A DNA stretch of 64,000 nucleotides from Arthrobacter sp. Leaf337 (GTDB lineage: Bacteria > Actinomycetota > Actinomycetes > Actinomycetales > Micrococcaceae): NCBI RefSeq assembly GCF_001423745.1, contig NZ_LMPC01000029.1, forward strand, positions 168,089 to 232,088. Direction: 5' to 3'. Below the pieces are notes generated by a model, which was not told where the DNA came from, made no database searches, and was given only the letters and a program-made list of their open reading frames with translations. Positions 25,039-34,093 of this stretch are shown piece after piece. Every line of letters starts with the position of its first letter. Position 1 is the first letter of the stretch. A program made the translations under genes and the position numbers.

Positions 25039-27219
25039 TCACTGCCTCGGTGCTGTGTGGGCCATGTTCGGGGGTACGGGCTCGTGGCGAAGGTACGTGC
25101 GCCGGAAACGGCCGGTGCCGGCAGTTAGTGCCCGCAGTTCCACCGCGTAGCGCAGCAGTTCCTGCTCCGGTATCTCAGCGCTGATCTCGGTACCGCTGCC
25201 GTCGGCCGAGACGGTTCCGGTCAGCCGGCCGCGGCGGGACGAGAGGTCGCTCATGACCGCCCCCACGTAGTCGTCAGCGACACTGATGGTCACGGCCAGG
25301 ACGGGTTCGAGGAGTTGGATCCGCCCCGCAGCCGCTGCCTCCCGCAACGCCAGCGCCCCCGCTGCCTGGAACGCCGCGTCCGAGGAGTCGACGCTGTGTG
25401 CCTTGCCGCCGGTCAGCGTCACCCGGATGTCCACCACCGGGAATCCTGCTGACACGCCTTTCTGCATCTGGGCCCGGACGCCCTTCTCCACGGAACCTAT
25501 GTATTGCCCCGGAATGACCCCGCCTACGGTCTTGTCGACGAACTCGAAGCCCGCGCCCCGGTCGAGGGGCTCCACATCGATGTCGCAGATGGCGTACTGG
25601 CCGTGGCCGCCGGACTGTTTGACGTGGCGTCCATGGCCCGAGGCCGGCGCCGCGAACGTTTCCCGCAACGGCGTAATCACGTCGACGGTCTGCAGCTTGA
25701 CCCCTTGCTCGCGCAGTCTGTCCAGCACCACTTCGCCGTGGGCTTCACCCATGCACCAGAGGATCAGCTGATGGGTTTCGGGGTTCCGTTCCACCCGCAG
25801 CGTGGGGTCTCCGGCGGCCACCTTTCCCAGGCTCTTGGCGAGGGCGTCCTCGTCGCTGCGGGTTGCTGCTTCCACCGCCACGGGCATCAGCGGCTCCGGC
25901 ATGTCCCACGAAACAACGAGAAGCGGCGCCTCCTTGGCGGATACGGTGTCGCCGGTCTCGGCATTCGCCAGCTTGGCGATCGCGCAGATATCCCCCGCCA
26001 CGCAATATGGCACCGGCCGGAGGCTGGACCCCACCGGGGAGTAGAGGTGGGTGAGGCGCTCGTCGCTGTCATGGTCCTCGTGGCCCCGCTCGGCCAGCCC
26101 CCGGCCACTGACGTGTACCGCGGAATCCTCCCGCAGCGTGCCGGAGAAGACCCGCACCAGGCAGACGCGGCCCAGGAACGGATCCATGGTGGTCCGCACC
26201 ACCTCGCCTGCCAGGGGTCCTGCGGGATCGCACTCCAGTGGTGCAGCCGGTTCGCCGGCAAGGCCGGTTACCTGCGGCAGGCTGCGTTCCAGCGGGGAAG
26301 GGAACGCCCGGGTCAGCATTTCCAGCAGTTCCGCCAGGCCCAGGCCAGTTTCGGCGGACGTTGCCAGCACCGGAAAGAATGTTCCCCCGGCGACGGCGGT
26401 CTCCAGGTCGCTGACGAGCGAGCCGACGTCGATCTCCTCACCGCCGAGGTAGCGGTCCATGAGGGTCTCATCCTCGCTCTCCGAGATGATTCCCTCGATG
26501 AGGGTGCCGCGGGCGCCTTCGGCCGCAGTGAGCTCTTCCGTGCCGGCTTGACGGACCTGCGGAGTCGGGGAGCCGGCGGAATAGTCCGACACTGTCTGCG
26601 AGAGGAGTGCCAGGAGCCCGGTGGTTGCCTCACCGGTACGCACAGGGAGGTAGGCCGGCACCACGGAGTCGCCGAACGAGCGCTGGCATGCGGCAACCGT
26701 GGCCTCGAAGTTCGCGCGGGGATGATCCAGCCGGCTGATCACAACTGCCCGCGGCATCCCGACCTGGTCGCACTCGGCCCAGAGTGCCGTGGTGGCAGCG
26801 TCGATGCCGTCGATGGCCGAGACCACGAACAAAGCCGCGTCCGCTCCCCGAAGTCCTGCGCGGAGTTCGCCGGTGAAATCACCGTAGCCCGGCGTGTCGA
26901 GGAGGTTGACCTTGACGCCGTCCACCACCAGCGGGGCAACGGAAAGCACCACGGACCGCTGTTGGTGCACCTCGGAGGGCTCGGCGTCGCTGACGGTGTT
27001 CCCGTCCGTGATCGATCCCATCCGTGAGATGACGCCGGTCGCTGCCAGCAGCGCTTCCACCAGCATCGTCTTGCCCGCACCGGAGTGGCCCACGAGGACG
27101 ACGTTGCGGACTCTCTCCGGCGAATCGGCGGGAGCCCCGGCGGAGGCGTCCGCCCGCCGGGAATCAGAGGTGCCGCGGGCCGGGCTCTTGGCCCGGCCAT
27201 TTGAGCCTTTTACCGACAT
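25039..27219 (-). CDS. elongation factor G-like protein EF-G2
   Basis: The 726-residue protein has the five-domain EF-G layout: P-loop GHSGAGKT at 44-51, G3 DTPGYGDF at 108-115, then the EF-G domains II, IV and V. Two canonical GTPase features are altered: the catalytic His of DTPGHVDF is Tyr, and the G4 guanine motif NKxD is SRLD (162-165). This fits the actinobacterial EF-G2 group, which in mycobacteria lacks ribosome-stimulated GTPase activity and has unclear function. I chose ATG 27219 with GGAG 7 nt upstream. An unstructured Lys/Arg/Ser/Ala-rich region of about 35 residues precedes the G domain. Confidence 0.88.
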   Translation of the reverse strand: MSVKGSNGRAKSPARGTSDSRRADASAGAPADSPERVRNVVLVGHSGAGKTMLVEALLAATGVISRMGSITDGNTVSDAEPSEVHQQRSVVLSVAPLVVDGVKVNLLDTPGYGDFTGELRAGLRGADAALFVVSAIDGIDAATTALWAECDQVGMPRAVVISRLDHPRANFEATVAACQRSFGDSVVPAYLPVRTGEATTGLLALLSQTVSDYSAGSPTPQVRQAGTEELTAAEGARGTLIEGIISESEDETLMDRYLGGEEIDVGSLVSDLETAVAGGTFFPVLATSAETGLGLAELLEMLTRAFPSPLERSLPQVTGLAGEPAAPLECDPAGPLAGEVVRTTMDPFLGRVCLVRVFSGTLREDSAVHVSGRGLAERGHEDHDSDERLTHLYSPVGSSLRPVPYCVAGDICAIAKLANAETGDTVSAKEAPLLVVSWDMPEPLMPVAVEAATRSDEDALAKSLGKVAAGDPTLRVERNPETHQLILWCMGEAHGEVVLDRLREQGVKLQTVDVITPLRETFAAPASGHGRHVKQSGGHGQYAICDIDVEPLDRGAGFEFVDKTVGGVIPGQYIGSVEKGVRAQMQKGVSAGFPVVDIRVTLTGGKAHSVDSSDAAFQAAGALALREAAAAGRIQLLEPVLAVTISVADDYVGAVMSDLSSRRGRLTGTVSADGSGTEISAEIPEQELLRYAVELRALTAGTGRFRRTYLRHEPVPPNMAHTAPRQ

Positions 27220-27622
27220 GAGCAACTCCAGGCGTCTTAGTCGTGAGCCGCCATGCGGCCTCTGTAAGACGATTCGACACCCTGAAGCGGCTGAACTTCA
27301 AGAGGGAGATGCTGGCCCTGGCCTGCAGGGGCTACGGTTCGTCGTGCCACCACCCTTCCCAGGGGGTGGATGAAAGCTGTCCGCTCGGGAAAGCGCCCAT
27401 GGAACCTGCCCCGCCGGCATGCGGATCTTTATCCTTCCAGCCGGAATGAAGGGAGAGTGTCAAAGTGCTCAAAAGAGTCATCATGGTGTGTCCTTCCGTT
27501 CGCTGCGTGGACCGCTGTGTCCAGGTAGGACTGAGCCTAACCGTGCAATGTTTCGCCGCAACGACGCAAGGTTTCCGGTGTGTATCAGTTACCTCACATG
27601 GCCCCTCATGTCCTGGACGGGT
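27220..27622. other. 403-bp intergenic region without a supported gene
   Basis: This gap lies between the EF-G2 start and the PadR stop. It holds the EF-G2 ribosome site and presumably its promoter, plus a small hairpin (CCACCC 27350-27355 and GGGTGG 27364-27369, 8-nt loop). A small plus-strand frame from about 27464 has a weak purine-rich stretch ahead but runs into the PadR gene on the other strand and has no recognisable content. I see no RNA gene here. Confidence 0.5.
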
Positions 27623-28234
27623 TCACTCCGCAAGGATCAGGTACAGCGCCCGGCGGGCTTCATCAATCTTTTCGACGGCGGCCAGACGCTGTTCGTCGGT
27701 GGCCGCGACCCGGAACTGGTGGATGACGCCCATGAGTTTGCCGACGCTCTGATGAAAGGCGGGCCCGGTTCCCTCGGGATCGGTGTTCCACGCGTTCCCC
27801 AGCTCCTCGGCATGCTCGGCTACATATGCGGTGCCGGCATCGGTGAGTGTGAATTCGGTGCGCCGGCCCTCACCGACAGGCGTGATGAGCTCTTCGTCGA
27901 CGAGCTGCTGCAGCGTCGGGTACACGGAACCCGGACTCGGACGCCAGGCGCCGGACGTCTTCTCCGCGATCGTCTTGATCAGGCCGTACCCGTTGGACGG
28001 TGCTTCGGCCAAGAGCGAAAGTATGGCGGCGCGGACATCGCCCCTGTTCGCTCGGCGCGGGCCGCCCGGTCCAAAACCGGGCCCGAAGCCCGGCCCAAAG
28101 CCAGCGCCGAAACCCGCGCCGAAGCCCTTCCCGAAACCGCCGCCGTGCCCGTGGGGTCCCCGGCGGCTGCGGCCGCGCTCGAAACGTCCACGTTCCGGGC
28201 CGTTGTCTGAAAATTTGTCGTGAATGCCTCTCAT
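27623..28234 (-). CDS. PadR-family regulator with Gly/Phe-repeat N-terminal extension
   Basis: The 203-residue protein has a PadR winged-helix domain at about 65-140 (AILSLLAEAPSNGYGLIKTI, then SPGSVYPTLQQLVDEEL) and a C-terminal helical dimerisation tail. The unusual part is residues 15-60: Arg/Gly-rich, then repeated GFG[AP]G units of a 12-bp DNA repeat. The extension resembles RNA- or phase-separating low-complexity regions, but its role here is unknown. ATG 28234 has AGGAGG 9 nt upstream. A 36-bp palindrome 40 bp upstream is the likely self-operator. PadR proteins usually repress efflux or stress genes; no target is evident nearby. Confidence 0.88.
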   Translation of the reverse strand: MRGIHDKFSDNGPERGRFERGRSRRGPHGHGGGFGKGFGAGFGAGFGPGFGPGFGPGGPRRANRGDVRAAILSLLAEAPSNGYGLIKTIAEKTSGAWRPSPGSVYPTLQQLVDEELITPVGEGRRTEFTLTDAGTAYVAEHAEELGNAWNTDPEGTGPAFHQSVGKLMGVIHQFRVAATDEQRLAAVEKIDEARRALYLILAE

Positions 28235-28273
28235 GAGGGCATCCTCCTTACGCCATTTGCTGTCGCCGACCAT

Positions 28274-28309
28274 CGGCGATACTTAACGATATATCGGTAA
28301 GTATCGCCG
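28274..28309. promoter_or_regulatory. 36-bp near-perfect palindrome, candidate PadR operator
   Basis: Arms CGGCGATACTTA (28274-28285) and TAAGTATCGCCG (28298-28309) are exact inverse complements. The centre holds a further palindrome, CGATATATCG (28287-28296), with one mismatched pair around it. ATAC...GTAT spacing fits PadR sites. It starts 40 bp upstream of the padR ATG, where it would cover the promoter. Confidence 0.8.
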
Positions 28310-28429
28310 GTCAAGGTTTTTGACATACCGCTCGGGACGGCGTCTTGGCCCTTTTGTCGCGGCGCAGGAAATTGCGCAACCAGGGCAGGTCTGACTTGCC
28401 ATTGAGCGAACGGACCGTAGACTCGGCCC

Positions 28430-28756
28430 ATGTCACGTCGTGGGGGAACGGGGCCGTGCCGCAGTACTGCAGTGCGGGCTGTGCTCACCGTGTCGTTGGC
28501 CGGGTGTGCCTACGAGGACGCCGCCGGTACGCACACGGTCGCGGCGGCTTGCGTGGGCATCGACGAGGTCCAGATTTCACTTTCCCAGGATCCCCTGACG
28601 GGGACGGGTCTGCCGGCGCTCGTTCTGGACTGCTCAGGCGTGGTGTCACAGGTCGTGGAACTGCAGCCCGGATACGTCGGAGTCCATCTGACGCGTCAGG
28701 ACCCCGGCGGCCCCTGGACCGGGGCTGTGGCCGGGATACGCATCACCGGCGAATGA
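28430..28756 (+). CDS. small putative lipoprotein, unknown function
   Basis: The 108-residue product has a basic N-terminus, a short hydrophobic stretch (STAVRAVLTVSL) and a lipobox LAGC with the acceptor Cys near residue 26. The remaining ~80 residues are beta-rich with two further Cys, and match no family I know. The gene diverges from padR, and the palindrome at 28274-28309 lies 120 bp upstream, so co-regulation is possible. There is no strong ribosome site, so a spurious frame cannot be ruled out. Confidence 0.5.
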   Translation: MSRRGGTGPCRSTAVRAVLTVSLAGCAYEDAAGTHTVAAACVGIDEVQISLSQDPLTGTGLPALVLDCSGVVSQVVELQPGYVGVHLTRQDPGGPWTGAVAGIRITGE

Positions 28757-28778
28757 GCCCGCACTGCCGGCGGCAGCG

Positions 28779-31457
28779 CTACATCCTGCTCTTGGTCCGG
28801 GCGGTGGCCGGCGCCGTCCACGGATCCTCCGGCCACGGATGCTTGGGGTAGCGGCCGCGCATCTCGGCCCGCACCTGCGCGTACGGCCCGGACCAGAACG
28901 ACGCGAGGTCATCCGTTACCGCGAGCGGCCGCCGCGCCGGTGACAGTAGGTGGAACAGCACCGGGACCCGTCCGCCAGCCAGCCGCGGTGTTTCCGCCCA
29001 GCCGAAGCATTCCTGGAGCTTGACCGCCACCACCGGCCTGCCGTCGTCGTGCTCGGCGTCCGGATAATCGATCCTGACGCGCGAGCCGCTCGGCACCTCC
29101 AGCGTCTCCGGCGCCAGTTCTCCCAGCCGGGCGGCATCGGGCCAAGGCAGGAGCCGCCGCAGTGGATCGGTGAGGTCGATGCCGGCCGTGGCCTTCCCGC
29201 CGGCAAGCGCCTCAAGTTCGGGCGCCAGCCAGTCGTCAAGGCGGGCCAACAGCGCTTCCTCGGAAACGTCCGGCCAGGGTCCGCCCAGTTCCCGGTGCAG
29301 CAGCGCGAGACGGCGGCGCAAGGTGTCCGCCGCCGTCGACCATCCGATGGTTCCCAGCCCTTCCTTCGCCAGCGCCCGGGCCACTGCTGCGCGTCCTTCT
29401 GCGGCTGACGGCCGCACCGGCGTCGAGGAAAGCAGGATTGCACCCAACCGGCGTTCGCGCCGGGCCTTGATCCGCCCCTGGTCGAATCCAGCTTCCACGG
29501 TTTCACTCATCAGGTGCCGGGCCGCGGCCTCCGCCGTGTCAGCCGACAGCGGCGCGGCAGAACGGATGACGGCGCCGGTACCCGCGGCATCGCGGCCTTC
29601 CGCACGTGAAACCTCAGCGACCGCCAGCCATTCATGGCCTGACAGCGGGCTGCCTGCCGGAAGGCCGGCCCGGGTGCCGGACGAGAGCAGGTACCGTTCC
29701 CCCGCACCCGGGACGCGGTGCGCCACGCGGTCCGGGAAAGCGAGGCCGACGACGAACCCGACGGCCTCCTCGGCGGGCACCGGAGGAATGGCTTGGGATT
29801 TGCCGACGGCGGCACGTTCGTTGCGGACGATCGTTTCCATCCGCCGGACGTCCTCCTTCCAGCGCCGGGCCGCCGGATCGTTGCCCGAACGCAGCATGGC
29901 CAGCAGCCGGGTCAGGTCAGCGCCCGGGGCACGCTGGTCACCGGCCACGACGGCGACGGTCTCCGCCGCGGCGCGGTGGCCGACGGTTGCGGCGCCGTCG
30001 AGCAGGGCGCGGGCCAGGCGCGGGTCGGCGGGAACCCGTGCCAGGGTCTTGCCCAGCTCGGTGGCGAGGCCGTCCGGACCCACGGCACCCAGCTCGCGGA
30101 GGACCTCAACCGCCTCCGCCATTGCCGCCGCAGGCGGGGCGTCAGGCAGGGCCAGGCCCCGTCCGCCGGGTGATCCCCAGCAGGCCAGGACCAGAGCCGC
30201 TCCGGTCAGGTCAGCCACCGCGATTTCCGGGATCTGGTGGGCCGGGGCTGCCCCGAAGGTCTTCTCGTCATAGCACCGGACCACCCGGCCGGGGCCCTGG
30301 CGTGCCGCGCGTCCGGCGCGCTGCACGGCGGAGGCGCGGGAGCAGGACACAGTCACCAGGCCGGACATGCCGCGGTTCGTGTCGCGCCGAGACTCGCGGG
30401 ACAGGCCGGAGTCAACGACGAGCCGGACTCCCGGGACGGTCAGGGAGGATTCGGCCAGTGCGGTGGAGACGATGATCCTTGCACGGCCGCCGGGTTCCCG
30501 CCCCGACACTGCACGGTCCTGTTCCGCCGGGCTTGCCTGGCCGTGCAGTTCCAGCACCTCTGCATCCGCCCGGCTGCGGAGGCGGGCCGCGACGTGCGAC
30601 ACTTCCCACGCGCCGGGCACAAAAACCAGGGCGTCCACGTCCGCGTCCTCCGCGAGGGCTTCGGCATGTGCTGCCGCAGCGGTGTCCGCCACATGGTCCA
30701 GGAACGCGCGGGTCACGCCTCGGGTGTCCAGCCGCGCGACGCCGGCCGGTGCCCACCGGGTTTCCAGGGGGAACAGCGCGGAAGGACAGTCGACGACGCG
30801 CGCCGGGCCGCCGCCGTCGTCGTTCCCCCCGTTGCCCGCCCCGAGAAGGGCGGCGAAGCGCGGTGCATCCAGTGTGGCGGACATGGCCACCAGCATGAGG
30901 TCGCCGCGCAGCTCGCGGACCTCGGCGAGCATGCCGAGGAGCAGGTCGGTCTCCAGACCGCGCTCGTGCACTTCGTCAAGGATCACGGCCTCCACAGTCT
31001 CCAGTCCCGGGTCTGAGAGCAGCCGCTGCAGCAGGATGCCGGGCGTGACGAACTCGATCATGGTGCCCGCGCCGCAGATGCGTTCGCCGCGGACCGTGTA
31101 GCCGATGCGGTCTCCGAGCCGGCTGCCCTCCAGGGCAGCCAATCGTCGTGCCGCGGACCGCGCCGCGACACGGCGCGGCTGGGTCACGACGACGCGCGGG
31201 CTGCGGCCTTTCCGTCCGGCGGTAAACGTTGCGGTATCGGACCCGGCGGATGCGATGTTGGCGAGCAACGGCGGAACGAGGGTTGTCTTGCCCGTTCCGG
31301 GAGGTGCCTGGACCACGGCAGTCCCGCCCGGCCCTCCGGAACGCAGGGCGTCAGCCAGCTCCCAGAGCGACGCGGCAAAGGCCAGTCCCGCGCCAATAGC
31401 GTCCAAAGCGAAGGGCGGGTTGGGTCCGGCGGCTGGCGGGAGGAGCGGAGAAGTCAC
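28779..31457 (-). CDS. hrpB: ATP-dependent RNA helicase HrpB
   Basis: The 892-residue protein is a DEAH-box helicase of the HrpB group. Motif I is QAPPGTGKTTLVPPLLA (near residue 51), motif II DEVHERGLETDLL, motif III SATLD and motif VI around QRAGRAARQGPGRVVRCY. The helicase-associated and HrpB C-terminal domains follow, ending with the usual RYPKHPWPEDP. Its length is slightly above the ~820 of E. coli HrpB. The cellular RNA target is not established for the family. The GTG start at 31457 is the first good in-frame start; no better ribosome site is seen. It is a single-gene unit. Confidence 0.92.
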   Translation of the reverse strand: MTSPLLPPAAGPNPPFALDAIGAGLAFAASLWELADALRSGGPGGTAVVQAPPGTGKTTLVPPLLANIASAGSDTATFTAGRKGRSPRVVVTQPRRVAARSAARRLAALEGSRLGDRIGYTVRGERICGAGTMIEFVTPGILLQRLLSDPGLETVEAVILDEVHERGLETDLLLGMLAEVRELRGDLMLVAMSATLDAPRFAALLGAGNGGNDDGGGPARVVDCPSALFPLETRWAPAGVARLDTRGVTRAFLDHVADTAAAAHAEALAEDADVDALVFVPGAWEVSHVAARLRSRADAEVLELHGQASPAEQDRAVSGREPGGRARIIVSTALAESSLTVPGVRLVVDSGLSRESRRDTNRGMSGLVTVSCSRASAVQRAGRAARQGPGRVVRCYDEKTFGAAPAHQIPEIAVADLTGAALVLACWGSPGGRGLALPDAPPAAAMAEAVEVLRELGAVGPDGLATELGKTLARVPADPRLARALLDGAATVGHRAAAETVAVVAGDQRAPGADLTRLLAMLRSGNDPAARRWKEDVRRMETIVRNERAAVGKSQAIPPVPAEEAVGFVVGLAFPDRVAHRVPGAGERYLLSSGTRAGLPAGSPLSGHEWLAVAEVSRAEGRDAAGTGAVIRSAAPLSADTAEAAARHLMSETVEAGFDQGRIKARRERRLGAILLSSTPVRPSAAEGRAAVARALAKEGLGTIGWSTAADTLRRRLALLHRELGGPWPDVSEEALLARLDDWLAPELEALAGGKATAGIDLTDPLRRLLPWPDAARLGELAPETLEVPSGSRVRIDYPDAEHDDGRPVVAVKLQECFGWAETPRLAGGRVPVLFHLLSPARRPLAVTDDLASFWSGPYAQVRAEMRGRYPKHPWPEDPWTAPATARTKSRM

Positions 31458-31514
31458 GCCTCCATTGTGCCCACTGTCCCGGTCGAGATTGTTCCAATCG
31501 ACAAACAGGAAGTG

Positions 31515-32277
31515 TCAGCCTGCCGGTGCGCTGACCGCAATGAACGCGCCTTGCGGGTCGCCGATCACGGCGTTGCGAAAACCCGGCGTGTTCATCGGTG
31601 CCAGAACGATGGTGCCGCCCAGGGTAACGGCGTGCTCTGCCAGGGCGTCCGCGTCGCGGACAGCGAAATTGACGCTCCAGTGCGGAGGGACTGCAACGCC
31701 GTCCGTCGCCGACACGACGGCGACGATTTCACCCGAGAGGCGCCAGAGCGCGAAGCCGGCGTCCGGCACGGAATCGAGTTCCCAGCCAAACATGGTGCCG
31801 TAGAACGACGCCGCTGCGTCGATATCCGTCGTGTGCAGCGAACTCATCGCCCATGAGTCCGGTACATCGGCCAGCACGGCATCGTCGCCCCGGCCAGGCT
31901 CCGACAGGAAAAATGGCACCCCGGTGGCATCGGCCACCACGGCAAGGGCGCCTTCCGAGCCGACGCCAAAAGGTCCGGCCAAGACTCTGCCGCCGGCTTG
32001 CTCAGCGCGGACGAGACTTGGCCCGATGGCTTCGACACGGACGTGGGTGTTCCACGAAGGTCGGGACAACGGCGGCGCCTGGCCAATCCCGGCCACCGGC
32101 TGCCCGCGGAGACGCGCCGTAAAGTAGTCGCCCCTCGAGCCCGGACGGCATCGGCGCGGGATCGTCGAAACTCCAGCCGAAGAGCGGGCCGTAAAAATCC
32201 ATGGCGGCACGGGGATCCGGCTGGAAAGTGTCCACCCGGCACGGGGCGCCGACGGAACGGGTATCGCGGGCTGTCAT
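31515..32277 (-). pseudogene. two-domain VOC (glyoxalase-fold) protein, frameshifted
   Basis: From the ATG at 32277 the first frame gives MTARDTRSVGAPCRVDTFQ... through FYGPLFGWSF and PSGLEG. From about base 32128 the coherent protein continues one frame over as DYFTARLRGQPVAGIGQAP and runs through a second VOC domain (FYGTMFGWELDS) to 31515. The join falls at four C bases, 32131-32134; three would keep the frame, giving about 253 residues like the CFP30B/27-kDa-antigen type. Either the gene is broken or the base run was miscalled. Function would be unknown. Confidence 0.7.
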
Positions 32278-32298
32278 TGGTGCACCATTCTCCTGTGG

Positions 32299-32778
32299 TT
32301 AGCGGACGATATTAAGCGGCTCGGTTCGTGCAGCACACGACGTCCTTTCGAGGGTAGCCCCGGTCCCATCGGCACGGTTGTTCCTGCCGGTATCGTCACA
32401 CCAATCGACGCCGTAAGGCACAGCCTCGACTGCAGCAGCTCCGGCTGCTGCAGTCGAGGGGACGACAAAGGTATAGGTAAAGGCGCCGGCGTCAGTCATA
32501 GGGGCTGTGGTCTCGATAACCTTCATACCGGCAGCATCCGTGAGGGTGACCTGGATGCGGGCGCCCTTGCCGTACCGGGGATTGCAGTCAGCATCTGGCG
32601 CCTGGACGGTCACCGTGTCGCCCGCTTTGGCACTGGGCGGGGTCACCGAATATGCGGGCGGAAGGCAGGGCGGTTCGCCGTTCCCCGGGGACACACCACA
32701 ACCGGACAACGAAGCGGCCACAATGGTCGCAACGGCCCCGACGCAAGCCGAAACTCGCCGGCTCACCCCGTACGGCAT
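32299..32778 (-). CDS. putative lipoprotein with Ig-like domain
   Basis: The 159-residue product has an N-terminal signal peptide ending in a lipobox, SLSGC, with the lipidated Cys near residue 27. It then shows a beta-sandwich-like segment (YSVTPPSAKAGDTVTVQAPD) and four further Cys that could form disulfides. It would sit on the outer face of the membrane; the role is unknown. GGGGGG lies a few bases before the ATG. A 15-bp-arm inverted repeat is embedded in the coding sequence (32424-32459). Three copies of CTGTGG lie just upstream (32804-32821). Confidence 0.7.
   Translation of the reverse strand: MPYGVSRRVSACVGAVATIVAASLSGCGVSPGNGEPPCLPPAYSVTPPSAKAGDTVTVQAPDADCNPRYGKGARIQVTLTDAAGMKVIETTAPMTDAGAFTYTFVVPSTAAAGAAAVEAVPYGVDWCDDTGRNNRADGTGATLERTSCAARTEPLNIVR
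32424..32459. repeat. long perfect inverted repeat inside a lipoprotein gene
   Basis: CCTCGACTGCAGCAG (32424-32438) and CTGCTGCAGTCGAGG (32445-32459) are exact inverse complements with a 6-bp CTCCGG centre. It encodes an Ala-rich stretch (AAAGAAAVEA). There is no T-run on either side, so a simple terminator is unlikely. Confidence 0.8.
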
Positions 32779-32932
32779 GGTTGCCCCCCATTCAGATTGT
32801 CGCCTGTGGCTGTGGCTGTGGCTTTAGCTGTCGCGGAGCCGGAACGACGTCGAGGAGCCAATGGTAGACCGGCTTCCTCAGGCACGCCTCCGCAGGCACC
32901 CTTGTTGCCTGGTCCGGGGCTAGGATCCCGTT

Positions 32933-34093
32933 ATGGGGCATGCAGAGGATTTGTTCGAGGGTTCGGCCACCGACTTGCCCGAACCCGTCTCACGCGCCGG
33001 GGCCCTATACGCGGAGGGGCCGGGCCGTGCGACTGAGGTCAGGCACGTCGCAGGTTACTCCGCGTTCATCGGGTTCTGCGCCGACCATGGTGTCGGGGCG
33101 GACGAGCTCGCCGCGGACCCTGCGAGGCTCATGTGGTTCCTGCACCAATGGGCTGCCGAGATTGATAGCGACAGCGCCATGAGTGCCGCGGCAGCCGTGT
33201 TCGCCGGAAACACCATCGCGCGGCTCAGGCCGGATGCGCCGTGGACTGCGTACCAAAGCGGGTCTCCCCTCGTGGGCAACCGGCAGAGGCAGTTCGACGT
33301 CGCTCGCCTGCTCGTGGCGTTGCGAAGCGCCGACGCCGAGTCCGTCCGCGGCCTCGTGTCGGCGTTGTCGGACTGGGCTGGGGAAGAGCTGGAATCACCT
33401 TCCGTCCCACCCCCGCCGGTTCCGCCGTCCGCAGGCCAGCCGTCCTATGTCCGGCCGCTTCTGCCGACGACGGCATATTACTCACCGGACGGTGCACTGA
33501 TCCCCTACGGCCGGCAATGGGGCGCCGAGGGTCCTGCCCCGGAGTCTTACAGCGTCGACAGCCATCCCGAGCGCTTCGCGGGCCTGCACGCCGTCGCGTG
33601 GGCCCTCATCGATCACCTGTCTGCCGTCTACGACGTCGACGTCGACAGGGATCCGGTCCTCGCCGGGGAGGTGCTCATGAAGGCCCGGGAGATGCTGCAG
33701 GCTGTCAGGGTCACCCCGCGCAGGGCCGATGCAGCGCCGCTGACGTTTGTGTTCACCGGATATCCGGGGGTTCTGATCCACGCCGGTGTGCTGCATGACT
33801 TCCCGTTTCCGGTGTGCGGCTGCGATGCCTGCGATGAAACGGCCGGGACCGCGGCTGACCGGATGGAGATGTTGGTGCTCACCGTGGCGGCGGGCGGCTA
33901 CGGCGAACGCTATCCGGTGGGCAGCCGGAAATGGAGCGAGTACACGCTGAACGCGGTGGTCGGCTCCGGGTCTGAAAGCGGGAGCGGTGAACCCGCTCCG
34001 GTCGACGCCGTGCGCCTCCAGGACGCGGAAGGCCGGCTGCGTGTAGTGCCCGGCGGCTGGCGTCCGTGGCCGTTGCGGCCGGAACGCCTTTAG
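32933..34093 (+). CDS. hypothetical protein, possibly DUF6226-like
   Basis: This 386-residue soluble protein has two parts: an N-terminal helical half (1-150) and a C-terminal half (about 175-386) beginning YGRQWGAEGPAPESYSVDSH, separated by a Pro-rich linker (PPPPVPPS). The second half includes FPVCGCDACDE, a Cys cluster that could bind metal. It recalls actinobacterial proteins of the DUF6226 type, but I am not certain. AGGA lies 7 nt before the ATG at 32933. It has no operon partner. Confidence 0.65.
   Translation: MGHAEDLFEGSATDLPEPVSRAGALYAEGPGRATEVRHVAGYSAFIGFCADHGVGADELAADPARLMWFLHQWAAEIDSDSAMSAAAAVFAGNTIARLRPDAPWTAYQSGSPLVGNRQRQFDVARLLVALRSADAESVRGLVSALSDWAGEELESPSVPPPPVPPSAGQPSYVRPLLPTTAYYSPDGALIPYGRQWGAEGPAPESYSVDSHPERFAGLHAVAWALIDHLSAVYDVDVDRDPVLAGEVLMKAREMLQAVRVTPRRADAAPLTFVFTGYPGVLIHAGVLHDFPFPVCGCDACDETAGTAADRMEMLVLTVAAGGYGERYPVGSRKWSEYTLNAVVGSGSESGSGEPAPVDAVRLQDAEGRLRVVPGGWRPWPLRPERL

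Noticed and set aside
25504-27027. 507-codon plus-strand frame antisense to EF-G2
   Set aside because: EF-G2 has clear GTPase and translocase-domain motifs; the opposite frame has none.
27464-27752. Possible small plus-strand protein starting MLKRVIMVCPS
   Set aside because: Only a weak purine-rich stretch precedes it, and most of it runs antisense through the PadR gene.
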